64,000 bases of DNA from Phoenix dactylifera. Its lineage: Eukaryota > Streptophyta > Magnoliopsida > Arecales > Arecaceae. The notes under the pieces were generated by a model. It made no database searches, was not told the origin of the DNA, and saw only the letters and a list, made by a program, of their open reading frames with translations. The DNA lies in assembly GCF_009389715.1 (NCBI RefSeq), contig NC_052392.1:35323144-35387143 (forward strand), given 5' to 3'. How positions within the stretch are numbered: the first letter of the stretch is position 1; each line of letters starts with the position of its first letter. The translations under genes and the position numbers were made by a program. This document shows positions 32,470 through 43,707 of this stretch, piece by piece.

Positions 32470-35400
32470 CGCTATTTTGTGTCGCGTACTAGCCTGGTGA
32501 ACTTAGGGTTCTCTGGATCTCAGTTTACTTGGTGCAATAATCAGCTCGGCAGTGCTAGGGTTTGGGAGCGTCTAGATAGGGCCTTTGCGTCCCCGGACTG
32601 GATCCTCCGTTTTCCTACCTGCAGGATTAGTCACTTACCTCGGATTGCCTCAGACCACTGCACCCTGCTGATCTCCACATCATCGGGACCTAATCATCAT
32701 AGCCCCTTCCGCTTTGAGAAGGTTTGGCTATCGTACCCCCAGTCCTGGGACATTGTCTGTGAGGCATGGCGCATCCCGGTGCGTGGAGATGCTATGCACC
32801 CGGTGTCGCACAAACTAGAATTGGCCAAGGGGCGTCTCCGACGGTGGAACCGTGAGGTTGTGGGCGATATCTTTCGGAGAGTAGAGGGGGTAGAGACTGC
32901 GATCTCTGAGTTGCAGCAGAAAGAAGATCTAGAAGGTGCGCTCTCGGTGGATGACATGGGTGACCTTCGGGGGCTTCTAGCGACCCACCACTCACTACTA
33001 CGGCAGCACGAGATCTTCTGGCGACAGAAATCTCAAGTTCAGTGGGTACGTGAGGGTGACCGCAATACTAGTTTCTTCCACTGGACTACGATTATCCGGA
33101 GGTAGCGGAGAACGATCCACTCGCTGCGAGACGGGTCTGGACATCGGGTGGAAGGTGAGCCTGCCATTCGTCAGGTCCTGCTGGATTTCTTCCGTGACAG
33201 ATGGATGGAGAATGAGGATTCCGGCGACAGAGGCCATCCCATGAGGATGGATGCGAGAATCAAGGATACTGAGAACGCAGCCCTGGTCCGACCAGTGTCG
33301 GCATAGGAGGTTCAGGAGGCAGTCTGGACTTTGGCTCCAGACAAGGCCCCGGGACCGGACGGGTTCCCCCCATTCTTTTTCCGACAGTACTGGGGTATCA
33401 TTCGGATAGCAGTGGTAGAGGCTATTCAGTGCTTCTTCTCTCAGGCGATGATGCCGGAAGATTGGAAGGCTACCTTCATCACGCTCATTCCGAAGCGTCA
33501 GGAGGCGGCGGGGCCCGGCCATTTCAGACCCATTAATTTGTGCACAACCTTGTATAAGGTTGTGGCCAAAATAATGGTCCGAAGGATGAAGCCCCTACTG
33601 CCCGGCATTATCAGTCAGGAGCAGGGGGCGTTTATAGCTGGCAGAAATTTCTCCCATAATATTCTGCTGGCCCAGGAGATTATGTGGGATCTGCAGCGAG
33701 CATCGAACCGACGTAGCTTGATGGCTATTAAGCTGGATATGGAGAGAGCTTACGACAGGATCAGATGGAGATTTCTTCAGCAGGCACTCGAGGCGTACGG
33801 TTTCACAGGCAGTGGATCGGCTGGGTCATGGGGTGTGTCAGGGGGCCAAAGTTTTCTATCTTGGTCAACGGCACACCTTCACCTTTCTTCGAGTCCACCA
33901 TGGGGCTGCATCAGGGATGCCCTCTATCACCTTATTTGTTTATTCTTTGTGCTGTCATTTTGTCTCGTGATTTGCAAAGGATGTGTGCCCGCAGGGAGCT
34001 GGAGGCCTATGTCCCCGCCCCGGGGGCTAGTCCTCTCTTCCAATTACTTTTTGCTGACGATTGTCTTCTTTTGGCCAGGGCGCGGGTTTCTGATGCACGG
34101 ATCCTTCGGAGGGTGGTGGCGGACTACTGCATGGCGTCAGGTCAGAGAGTTAATTTCCAAAAGTCAGCGGTTCACTTCAGCCCGAGCACGGAGAGCAGGG
34201 TCAGACAGGAGATCCGAGGGATTCTGCAGATACCTGAGCAGGAGGAGACATTGACCTACCTGAGTGTTCCTATCATAGGCCGCAAACTACGGGTGGCAGA
34301 GTGCTCCTACCTGGTGCAGCGGGTGGAGAGCAGGTTGGAGGATGGAGAGCGGCTTCCCTGTATATGATGGGGAGACTAACCTTGATCAGATCAGTGTTGG
34401 GGTCCATGCCAGTATACCTCATGGCCAACATCGTGGTTCCGAAGACGACCTTGCTGAGGGTCGAGCGACTGCTGTGATGAAACTGTAGGGGTCACACGGC
34501 AGAGGCCGCGGGGTGCATTTGGTGGCCTGGGAGCATGTCTGCCGACCTACCAATGAGGGCGGTCTCGGGGTGCAGTCCCTACTGGAGCGACGCGAGGTTT
34601 TCATTGCTTGGCATGCAGCTAGGTTCCTGCTGGAGCCACACAGGCTGTGGAGTCAGGTGATGGCGGCCAGATATGGCCGTGAGGGCTCAAAGGTGGCACG
34701 GAGAGGGCGGCAAGTCTCCTTCATGTGGCGTGAGATTGGGAGGTACTTGTCGACGATGTCGGCAAACACCAGGTGGCTGATTGGCGATGGGCGGAGTATT
34801 GATGTGACTGCGGACCTATGGGTGGATACCGTCCCACTGAGGTGCTGGCCGACCATGATCGATGCTGAGGCAGTGGAGGGGTTGCGGGTCTTCGATCTTC
34901 TTGCCCCAGGAGAGTCAGCATGGGATGACGCTAGGCTACGACAGTTGTTCGGAGGATACCTAGCTGAGAGGATCCGGTCCCCTCTGGTGCCAGGTTGTGG
35001 GGGGCCTGATGTCAGGGTTTGGGGCACCTCTTGCCGGTCCGGTGTCAGACTGGGAGACCTCGCTGGTGTTATCCAGCAGGAGCATGAGCCGGGGCAAGAC
35101 TACACTTGGATCTGGAGGTCAGGGCTTCACCCGAGGGCGGCACTCTTCCTATGGAAAGTGGCATGGGACCGCCTTCCGACGAGAGCAGTGCTGAGCAGGC
35201 GAGGTTGGAGGATCCCAACGGAGTGCGGGACATGCAGTGTTGAGGAGTCGGTTGACCACGTGCTCTTCCAGTGTACATGGGCGAGGTCGGCATGGCTGTG
35301 GGCAGGGTTCCCGCAGGGGGTTTGGTGTGGAAGGCTTCAGTTTTTACAAATGATGCAGCAGTGGTTGGCCCGGCCTCGGACATGTCAGGAAGCTATTCGA

Positions 35401-36114
35401 GCGACCTGCACAACACATCAGATCTGGCTGGCGAGGAACGCCCGCACTTTTGGTGAGCGCAGGGTGTCACCGAGGTTCGTTACAGAATTCGCGCGAGTAC
35501 AGGCATTGGAGATCAGACCTTCTTCGGATGGACCTCTGATAGCTCGAGACACCTGGGGTTCCCTCTCTGCTCCAGCAGCTCCTCAGCTGGTGTTCTTCAC
35601 CTGGAAACCCCCACCCCCGAGTTTTCTTAAGGTCAACTTCGACGGATCAGTCCTGAATGGAGGCACGCGAGGTGGTGCGGGTTTTGTGATACGGAACCTG
35701 CATTCCAGAGTGGTGGCAGTAGGTGGCTGTCAGTTGTTCGGTACGTCGGTTCCCAAGGCAGAGCTACGAGCTGCCTGGGCGGGTCTTCGATATGCGAGGC
35801 AGGTATTGCAGGCTGGCTCGATTGTCTTGGAGGGCGACTCGGCTACAGTTATCAGTTGGATCCAGGAGGGGCTGAGGGGTGAGGGCTCAGACCACCCCTT
35901 GGTTCAGGATATAGGGATGATGTGTGGGGTTGGGGTGGCCATCCAGGCCAAACATGTATTCAGAGAAGCTAATGGGGCAGCCGACTGGGTGGCTACCTTC
36001 GCGGCTCATCATTCAGGGTACATCTTTTGGGTGGGGGAGGGGGAGCTTCCACTGGCTCTCCGTGAGTTAGTATTTTTTAACTTTATTGGGTGTATTCGTA
36101 CACGTATTGTATGA
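32470..36114 (+). pseudogene. LINE ORF2 remainder: endonuclease C-part, reverse transcriptase, RNase H
   Basis: The endonuclease C-part reads NLGFSGSQFTWCNNQ, then RLDRAFASPDW and SDHCTLL. The RT follows: APDKAPGPDGFPPFFFRQYW, FITLIPKRQEA, FRPINLCTTLYKVVAKI, SQEQGAFIAGRNFSHNILLA, IKLDMERAYDRIRW, GLHQGCPLSPYLF and the catalytic FADD at about 34050-34061. The connecting region has the zf-RVT-like cluster (CGTCSVEESVDHVLFQCTWA). The RNase H-like domain starts LKVNFDGSVLNGGTRGGAG and continues LEGDSATVISWIQ and EANGAADW, with a stop at 36112-36114. Damage: TAG 33103-33105, TAG 33304-33306, a frameshift near 33800, and a stop at 34365 with a further frame change before 34513. The RT would be functional only in an undamaged relative. 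Confidence 0.93.
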
Positions 36115-36141
36115 GAATCCGTTTTCAGCACAAAAAAAAAA

Positions 36142-36155
36142 AAAAGTACCGGTGA
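36142..36155. repeat. Right target-site duplication of the LINE
   Basis: AAAAGTACCGGTGA directly after the poly-A tail, followed by CATCAAATTAGTTAGAGGG. In unit B the uninterrupted version of this sequence is at 52259-52272 and onward. Confidence 0.93.
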
Positions 36156-36990
36156 CATCAAATTAGTTAGAGGGGATGTTGAGATAGAGACCTCATGACA
36201 TGCCACTTGGAAGTCGTACCAAGGAGAAAGAGAGACCAAAACAGACCTTAAAACTCACAACCGCGTCCTAAGCTGATGCAATGGTAACAGTTTTTTGGAT
36301 ACAATCAGCAAGTGCATTCTCTAATATCCATCTATCTTTTCCAAAACAGAGCATCGTGTCGTTACAAAACTGAAAGAAATAGCTGCATTCTTTGAGTACT
36401 GGCAGAGTTGGGAGCTGTCCTTGCAGCTGGCTATTTTGAAATTAAATACATCTAAACAAAGCTTCAATCATTTTGATTTATTCTTGTAAGATAAATCCAA
36501 GAGCCTGCATTCTTTCTCATGGACATTCAATCCTTGCACTAGGCAAAACATTTTAAAGATTTATGATCACAGAACTCGATAAAAAAAAGTTTATATGACA
36601 TAAATCCGTAAATAAGTCAACACATGTTGTCGAGGAGTTTTTAGGGCATGGTCTTGGAACACCTGTTGCTTACTTTACTCAATGAAGTGCTCCTCATTTC
36701 ATTCATTATGTTGTAACTGTCCAAAACTTGTTCGACACAACTTTTAAAGGAACTGTAAAAAATCCACAATGCTACAATTTCTAGAAACCTATGTTTCTAA
36801 ATATTAGAGGGACAAATGAGGCAAAATCATAGATGCTGTGCACAATGCCCATTAAACAAATATAGTGTCAGTAAGTGTTCTTGAGTAAAATGTGTTTAAA
36901 ATATCATGATGAAACTTAACTGGATGCAGGGTAACCAAGAACAGAATTTAATTTCAATTTCATGCGCTAGAACCTTCATACAACCCGTAA
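36156..36990. repeat. Unit A flank right of the LINE (paralog of 52.27-53.10 kb)
   Basis: Near-identical to 52273-53097 over its length (GACCTCATGACATGCCACTT, GATACAATCAGCAAGTGCATTC, CCTGTTGCTTACTTTACTCAATG, GGATGCAGGGTAACCAAGAAC). A 69-codon frame in the B copy is interrupted here and carries no known motif. Non-coding. Confidence 0.88.
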
Positions 36991-38272
36991 GGGCCCGTTT
37001 TAAAATGGGCCTAAGCCGGAATATTCTGATTGGGGTGCTACTCTGCACCTCGCTTATAGATCATTGTATTTAGTCAATCATCAGTAGAGATAAGAAGTCT
37101 TGTACACAATCACCTTTATAAATAATATATATATTATAATATATGTAGATGATTTTAGGGTTCGCATCGTTTTGGTATGATTGCTTAATGATTTCTAACA
37201 TATATATTTCGTTAATATAAGGAGATATCAAATATCGGTGATTATGGCTGCTTGAATTATGGTTTTGGTTATTGGGATATGATGCTGATTATTTTGGAAT
37301 TTGGGCATAAAATATAATATAAAATTATATTTTTTCTGGTATGGACGAAATTGAATAATTTTTTTGGTAAATAAAAGGATTTGGATTAGACATATTATGG
37401 ATTGCCTCTCAGGGGCCGAATCATGACACATTGGTTTGCCATTGCGGGCCGAAGTGCAGTTAACTTGGATTGTCACCGCGAGTTGAATGGCGGATATTCA
37501 GGTTTGCCACTGCGGGCCGTAGCACAGTTATCTTGGATTGCCACTGTGAACCAAAGTGCAGTTATCTTGGTTTACCACTGTAGGCCGAGGCGCAAATATT
37601 TTAGTTTGCCACTGCGGGCCGAAGTACGGATAATTTGGTTTGCTAGTCACGGACCGAAACGTGACCATGAATAGTCCAAATCAAAAAGATAATTGGTTGA
37701 TGGAAAATCTAGATAAAAATAGAGGATTGAAAGTATAAAACCACTGCATGATAATATCTTACGTGTTTTCTGGAACGGGATATATGTTTGAGGACATACA
37801 TCTATGGATGCATATTTATATAGATTTTATTGAGCTATGTTGAATAATTGGTATAATGCTTTATGATTTTGTCTGCATTTTGATGAGGTTTGTAGTTAAT
37901 ATTTATTTTAAATTTACTATATTTATATTGGTGTGATGTGTGGGATTCTTATTCATTGTAAAACTCATACCACCTCTTCTCTTTCAGAATCACAGGATGC
38001 GTAGTTTCGGATGGGTTGGGCATAGAGTCCGAGCATTAAAGTTATGAGTTAGTTTACATTATGATACCAAGAAACATTTGAAGATTTTGTAACTAAAGCG
38101 GTTGGATTATTTGAATATGATGGATTTATTTATTTGGATTATTTGGCTATTCACCGTTGAGTTATTGAATATTTGTTCACCTTAGGCTTTGCATGATCTC
38201 TAGAGCTTTGCTCTAGGGCTCATGCAGTTGTGTTACGTGCTCGGGCCCAGATGTTTGATTTGGGACGTGACA
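36990..38272 (+). mobile_element. LTR-like repeat of unit A, internally deleted
   Basis: It begins ACAACCCGTAAGGGCCCG like unit B (ACAACCCGTAAGGACCTG). After TGGGCCTAAGCCGG it jumps to GATTGGGGTGCTACTCTGC, skipping about 860 bp that are present in unit B (53141-53996), including the GC-rich leader. The rest, with minisatellite and terminal CTCTAGGGCTCATGCAGTTG...GACGTGACA, matches units B and C. The solo or truncated state predates the duplications. Confidence 0.65.
37400..37665 (+). repeat. Minisatellite in the unit A LTR-like repeat
   Basis: Seven imperfect units with the TTTGCCACTGCGGGCCGAAG core, homologous to 11578-11850 and 54390-54670. Confidence 0.9.
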
Positions 38273-38515
38273 CAACAACATTAGATCTAATAGCTAACTT
38301 TGAAGAAAATTACAAACCAACAATGATACGTCCAAGCAAATTATTTTTTATGAGGTCAACAGCATAGCCAACCACATTTATCTATACTACCTAACAACCA
38401 CAGTTAACCGTCTAGTTTCTATTCTCCCCAGATAAACGAAAAATTCTCCAGTATCCATGTTTGGAGGGAATCCTTTCTTATCCACTGACCCTTCCATCAT
38501 ATCTGTCGCCTATTT

Positions 38516-40072
38516 TCACTTCGTAGGTGAAGAGTGAAAATAGGACAATGCAGAAAATACTGCCTGCTCGATGGTCAGCAAGAGGAGAAGGGCCGCTGCC
38601 AACACTGAAGTTGTAGCCCATGGGTTGCCAAAATAGTCTCGCCTCAAATCAGCAAGCCATTCGCGCCATTTGACTCCATAAAATCTGATCCATTTGGAGT
38701 CATAAAACCTATTTACTTTCAAAATCTGATTTGCAAGGTAGTTCTTTTCCCAAACATAGTGTATCTGACTGCCCTACTTATTGAAGAGGTCTACCACTTC
38801 TTGATCATTGCTTAGCTTAAGTTCCAGTATACCTTGCGAGTGGAGCAACCGCACGTCCTCAGCCTGGTCGATGATGGAGTTCATAAAGAGTGCGTATATC
38901 GTAATGTACATCTCAGTGTCGAAATAGCACTGCTCGAAAGCTATGAGGTTCCGAAAGAGAGGACCGGTATAGTCACAGATTTGCAGTCGTGGTATCTCCA
39001 TCCGCCCAATCCAAAGCGCTAAAAACAACTTCCAGAGGCATTGCAGTGGCGTGAGCTTCCTTTTCTGGAATTTTATGTTCAAAAAATTGGTTGCCTGTTC
39101 ATTTATCTCGAACTTCACCCCAGCCCTATCGAGCTTTGTCACACTAGGAATCCACTTGGGTGGATATGGCGGAAACCATTGTGAAAGATCGACTTTTGTT
39201 TTCTTCCACTTGCACTCCCTGAGTTCAGGAATACATCCTGATGCAAATGTAGACTCTCTTGGGTTTTCTGAAGGGATCCGAGATGAATAAAATAGATGGA
39301 GCAGATGATGGTATTCTTCGGGGGACTTCTTCTTGAATGATTTGGATTCGTTGGGTTGGATGCCCTTGAAAAGCCCGAGAGCAAGGTCAACAAGATTAAT
39401 CCGTCCATCCTCGCATGGTTTGAGATGATCAAATAGCAATTGGATGATGAAGAAAGGAATTTGGTTCTCAAGCTTCAGCAGATCAAAAACCACTGAACCA
39501 ATAGTGAACAGCCCTGCCACAGTTGGGCCCTCAAGCTGTTCATCCTTCTCGTTGGTATTTAAAACAACATCCCCTTCCCTCACCTCCATCATACACTCTA
39601 GTCTCCTTGGATTCAATGATTCCTTCCTGAGACACATGAGATAAATGATGAAGCACCCATCAAGCAACATGATCAATGCCATATCTGAGGCATTCAGTGC
39701 GGAGAATTCCTGAGAGTAGCGGCTTCGGACCTTCTCATCCTGTTTCTTCAACACCAACAAGCACTCTTTCAACAATTGGCTTGCATGCTCCGGGCTTCGA
39801 TGACGCGATAGAAGGTGCCGAACACACCGCAACTTGTGGTAGTTCATGGAGGAACTCCCAAGGCTGTTGTGGTGAAAAGGTCCGAGGAAAGCAATCACTG
39901 GTTCGTATGCTTTAGGATCCAACTGTCGGATATGCTCGGGGACCTTGAAGATGGTGCATCGTGCCTCGAGATGGTCCATACATTCTTCTAAATTTACTGT
40001 ACGTCTAACTAAATTGATCCACTCCTCATCGTTGGTTGAAACAAGGGATTCCTCGTCCAATTCTTCGTCCAT
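38516..40072 (-). pseudogene. DUF247 family, gene 2, one premature stop before the membrane anchor
   Basis: The frame from ATG 40072 runs 432 codons to TAG 38774-38776. The same frame then continues without further damage to 38516, ending in the family C-terminus (FGNPWATTSVLAAALLLLLT, then a short tail). All family signatures precede the stop: CTIFKVPEHIRQLDPKAYEP, LGPFHH, MALIMLLDGCFIIYLM, DLLKLENQIPFFIIQLLFDH and LDRAGVKFE. At the stop, paralog gene 3 reads FNQLGSQLHY and gene 2 reads FNK-stop-GSQIHY. Translation would give a protein lacking the single hydrophobic anchor: a pseudogene, or a soluble variant. The variable stretch after SSRIPSE is shorter than in genes 1 and 3. Near the C-terminus a short duplication gives YDSKWIRFYGVKW. 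It sits between the LTR-like repeat (downstream) and the CACTA element (upstream). Confidence 0.9.
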
Positions 40073-40785
40073 GTTGCGACCTGATTTATAGAGTACATGA
40101 CCAAGTTACTATAACTTCTAAGACAAATTATCTAACAGACATTTAGTTCAAAAATTAAAATAATTGATTTTTCATGCAAAAATTTCCAGTTGCTGCGAGC
40201 AAGCTACTTTTATTATACAATATCTTGAACATAGGCCCAAAAAATTTGACAGGATGCCTTTTGTATTTAAATTATGCAAGTGACAGTATGCAAGTATTCT
40301 CTAGGATTTAATTATTTTTCATGCAGAAACAAGCAAAAATTTCAAAATTAAGGGATCTAGACATTTGCTAGGAATAAGGATTTCCTGTGGTTCGTTCAAA
40401 ACCATATCACATCCATGATCCAAGAACTGTAAGAGAAATTATTGGAAAGCAACCATTTAAAAACAAAAAAGTTGACAATTTTGACCACAATTTGAAAAAG
40501 ATAAATGACAGATAAATCCTGAAACTTAGAAAACAAAATGAAATAAGTAAGAATAGAGAAATAAAACTTGAATTATCTCTCATGCAGAAAATAAAGATAA
40601 ATAGAATGTAAAGAATTTACATCATATCATCAGGAGTGCTAACTTTTAATTAGTAAAACATAATATTTAAGAATTATGTTGAGAATATGATAATATGTAT
40701 GACAATCATGAATTATTTAAAGTTTCTATTTTTTAAAATTTATGAGAACTTTATTTTATTGGAGAAACTCACAGCCGCCCTTTCC
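40073..40785 (-). promoter_or_regulatory. Conserved upstream block of DUF247 gene 2
   Basis: Homologous to the blocks upstream of genes 1 and 3, with TATAAAT at 40084-40090. It is cut at 40789 by the CACTA insertion, about 0.7 kb upstream of the ATG; the rest of the block continues at 46970. Confidence 0.55.
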
Positions 40786-40788
40786 AGC
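40786..40788. repeat. Left 3-bp target duplication of the CACTA element
   Basis: AGC, repeated at 46970-46972. The uninterrupted sequence is CTTCTAGCTTCACATG at about 15085 in unit C. Confidence 0.85.
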
Positions 40789-40799
40789 CACTACAAGAA

Positions 40800-41110
40800 A
40801 ATACATATTCAGCGACTAAAATTCTATTCGCCGAATAACCATATTTGGTCGCCGAAACCTTTTCGCGACTAGCATACTCTTCGTCGCCGAACCCTAGTCA
40901 CTGAAAGGTTTTGGCGACCAATATTGTGTGGTCACCTAAGATACACCAACAACGACCAACATTTGGTTGCCGAAGAAAATTTTCAGCGACCAAATCTGTT
41001 GTCGCTAATTTCAACGCCGACCAAATAGTTGGTCGTGGAATGTTTGTCTTCCGCTGCCAAAAAAGTGGTCACTGAATGTTTATCTTCCCCCACCAATAGT
41101 TTGGTCGCAG
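40800..41110. repeat. Left subterminal repeat array of the CACTA element
   Basis: Many short direct and inverted copies of GGTCGCCGAA, GCGACCAA and TTGGTCGYNGAA. They are mirrored at 46490-46960 and are expected to be TnpA-type binding sites by analogy with En/Spm. Confidence 0.85.
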
Positions 41111-41640
41111 AATATATTGGAATGCATTGGGCTTAATATTAACCTGTATTAACCTGTATTAACCTGTATTTAATTAACAATTCAAATTATAAGCTTAATA
41201 TTTAATTTTGGGCTCGTTCCAAATCCTGTACAACCAACACAGCCTATCCAATATCCATATTGCACAATACATTTGCTCATCCAAATAGAAGTATACACAA
41301 TGTTGGAGAATCCATAATCATTCATTATAAATATCATCATCTATAAGTCTAAAGTCAAGCATATCTATTAACCATACATCACAATGTTTCATCCATACCA
41401 TATGTTAAGGTGATAATCATCACCAAACACATCAAAATGTAAATTAAAAATCTCAAAATATCTGATCTTGCTATTCCTCCAAACAACCATCATGTAGACA
41501 AAAATATTCTTATACCAAAAACTGGATTCTGCTTGTAGACAACTCCACCATGATCATCTGAACAAAAGCTATCCATGTACCAAAAACTAGATTTCACATG
41601 CTCATAACTCCACGATGTATCTGAGAAAGCAAAAAAAATA
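41111..41640. other. CACTA interior, unassigned
   Basis: AT-rich. AACCTGTATT is tandemly repeated three times at 41142-41170. No coding motif. Confidence 0.5.
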
Positions 41641-41645
41641 CACAA

Positions 41646-41975
41646 TCAATAACCACATGTCAAAAATAATAAACTAAAATTCAAGTATAAGTTCACAATA
41701 ACATTTCGCTTAATTTGGTCAAAATCTCTAAATAACCTATGTAATATAAATGAGAATACATACCAACGAGTATTTGTACCACCAGTTGAATACATGGCCC
41801 CATCATGATGGATAGATGACTTGTGCGTTTGAGTCTTTTTCTTTAAGAACTTTGTCACCAAACTTGTAAGATGTGCAATTTGCTTCTGTTCTTCCTCTCG
41901 CTCTTTCCTTTCCTCCTCATGCTCTCTCCTCTCCTGCTCCAATTGCCTCCGCAGCTCCTCTCCTGTTAGTTACCG
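41646..41975 (-). pseudogene. Coiled-coil fragment inside the CACTA element, possibly transposon protein C-terminus
   Basis: The minus-strand frame reads EELRRQLEQERREHEEERKE followed by REEEQKQIAHLTSLVTKFLK, a strongly charged heptad-like helix. Glu/Arg/Gln-rich C-terminal helices of this type are common in the second gene of plant CACTA elements (Ptta/En/Spm-type proteins). A host origin is equally possible. No start or upstream domain was found. Confidence 0.4.
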
Positions 41976-42186
41976 GTATAGTTATTGTTGCAACAAATGA
42001 CTGAGATCCTGAACAATGATTGTACTCAAGCTTTTCTTTTTTGGAGTATTCAGCTGAGTACTTTGTCCGCCAGTTGATATTGGTCAGCTCACTCATGTTG
42101 AGCTTGTTTGGTGTTTGCTAGCACAAAGATGGAAGTAGTTTTCAGTCTATTTGGTTTCAACTGGGCTGTATGTAACTAACATGGAC

Positions 42187-42340
42187 TTAGAGTCCAACTT
42201 CATTGAGATTTTGGTTTGGATTAAGGACTTTGAGATGACCAACATAATCAAGTTTCAGGTTTGGGTGCACATTGAGTTGGTTAACTTTAAGTTTGTCTAA
42301 TCCATTTGCATATCCACTATTCCTGCTCTTAGGTGAGGCA
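42187..42340 (-). other. Short exon-like open stretch, origin unknown
   Basis: The minus-strand frame GFASPKSRNSGYANGLDKLK, continuing to a stop at 42187, has protein-like composition and lies just downstream of the CYP38 exon in the same orientation. I do not recognise it. Confidence 0.25.
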
Positions 42341-42711
42341 AATCCAATTATATTTATGAAAACATAATGTGATCGATACAAGCATGAAATGAAAACTAGT
42401 TTCTCTAGCATCTCGTAGAAGAAGCTATTTGACCTGTGCTTGTGTGAGCAGCACTTTTTATTAAGCATTATGAAAATCAGCTTCTTTCAAACTCATTCCT
42501 TTTTATTTTTAAGTTGAAGAATGGTGAAACTGCTTTTTGTAAAGCAAAGCCAAAGATGAGCACAATGTACTCATTTAAGAACATCATTTTACATGACATA
42601 CTGTACATGTATAATTCAGTAATTATAAAACAAAAATCACTTGAGTGACTGCAGAAGTTGTAAGGAATAGCAAATAAGATCTCAGAATAAGATTTTTTTA
42701 GTTATGCTTAC

Positions 42712-43002
42712 TCTCTCAACTAAATCCAATGCTCTAACCCCGGAGACGTTGAGACTGTCTGTGATATCCTCAAGAGGCTTTTGAACCTCCCGAATGGCTT
42801 TGTTATTGATTGGCAATGCATACCTCAACAAGGCACCAGGATCCTTAATAGGTGGTCCAGAAATTAGCACTGACAGATCAGGCAGCACAGGGCCTCAAGG
42901 GGATGCATGTGCAGGCCAGTCCAATGTAGGAACACCAGTGACCAATCCAATTGCCAATGCTATGGAAACTGCACATTCCTTTAGGTGAAATGAGTTCTTC
43001 TT
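42712..43002 (-). pseudogene. CYP38: Captured exon of CYP38 (thylakoid-lumen cyclophilin-like protein)
   Basis: A 291-bp exon with an acceptor (TTGGGCAG before 43002) and a donor (AGA/GTAAGC after 42712). The translation reads [19 protein letters not shown] (the lumenal targeting hydrophobic segment), then [40 protein letters not shown] and [17 protein letters not shown]. This is the N-terminal helical region of plant CYP38, a thylakoid-lumen immunophilin-family protein needed for photosystem II assembly. One in-frame TGA lies between AHASP and GPVLPDLS, so it no longer encodes a continuous peptide. The cyclophilin domain and all later exons are absent. It lies inside the CACTA element, so it is captured cargo and not the functional locus. 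Confidence 0.88.
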
Positions 43003-43707
43003 CTGCCCAAGAATTCAAAAGATATACAAACTGCTCTCAGCATTTACCAAAAGAAACTGTTTGTGGTTTTAATAAGAGAACACAAAAAAGTGACTGCCAC
43101 AGAGAATGATATTGAATTGGCAGAATTAATTCTATTCTCTCCAATAAGAAAAGAAAGAAATTCAACCTATATCTTATGAAAGAATCCATGTCAAGCACCA
43201 AGAAGGCAAGCCGATCTAATGGTACAAAAATATAAACGGACGTGGTTCGAAAATCGGAGCATACTTCAAGGAGCAATTTTGATAAGAATTATACTATGGA
43301 GATGGAAATTAATTTTTGTAATATAGAATAAAACTGTCCAATCTAACCAACAAACTCTGGAAGAAATGAATGAAAACAACTGATTATTCACCTGACCCAT
43401 GAAGAACTTCTCTCCCTCAAACACTTTGATCTTCTTAAAAGGAAGTATGGCCATATTGATTTACAGTTCATTGTAAGCATATCAGGTAGACAGGAGATCT
43501 ATCTTATGAGACCAAAAAAAAAAAGCAGGAGAAATATCTAACTGATTGGTTTTGCAGTTTTTTTCTTAACAACATACCATCTTAATCTAACTGAGACAGG
43601 AATGTGTATGTGCCTTGTTAATTGCAATATGCCATCTCATTCTAACTGGGACAGGAATGTATTCTCTGTTGTTCATATAAAATAAATAACGATTCATTAG
43701 TTAATAC
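43003..43707. other. CACTA interior between the two captured genes
   Basis: Mostly intron-like. A short minus-strand stretch ending PFKKIKVFEGEKFFMGQ before GTGAATAA (near 43396) could be another exon piece; its origin is not recognised. Confidence 0.4.

Larger units (their letters stand above)
29641..36145 (+). mobile_element. LINE (non-LTR retrotransposon) insertion with inverted 5' half
   Basis: Left to right: on the minus strand, the N-terminal part of the ORF2 endonuclease (29641-30060), ORF1 (30080-32220) and about 240 bp of 5' leader. Then, from about 32460 on the plus strand, the rest of the endonuclease, reverse transcriptase, zf-RVT-like and RNase H-like domains, ending in poly-A at 36132-36145. 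Both outer edges abut the same target duplication, so this is one insertion with an internal inversion, not two elements. Only about 25-30 endonuclease codons are missing between the halves. GC content is much higher than the surroundings. All frames carry stops or shifts, so the copy is dead. Confidence 0.93.
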
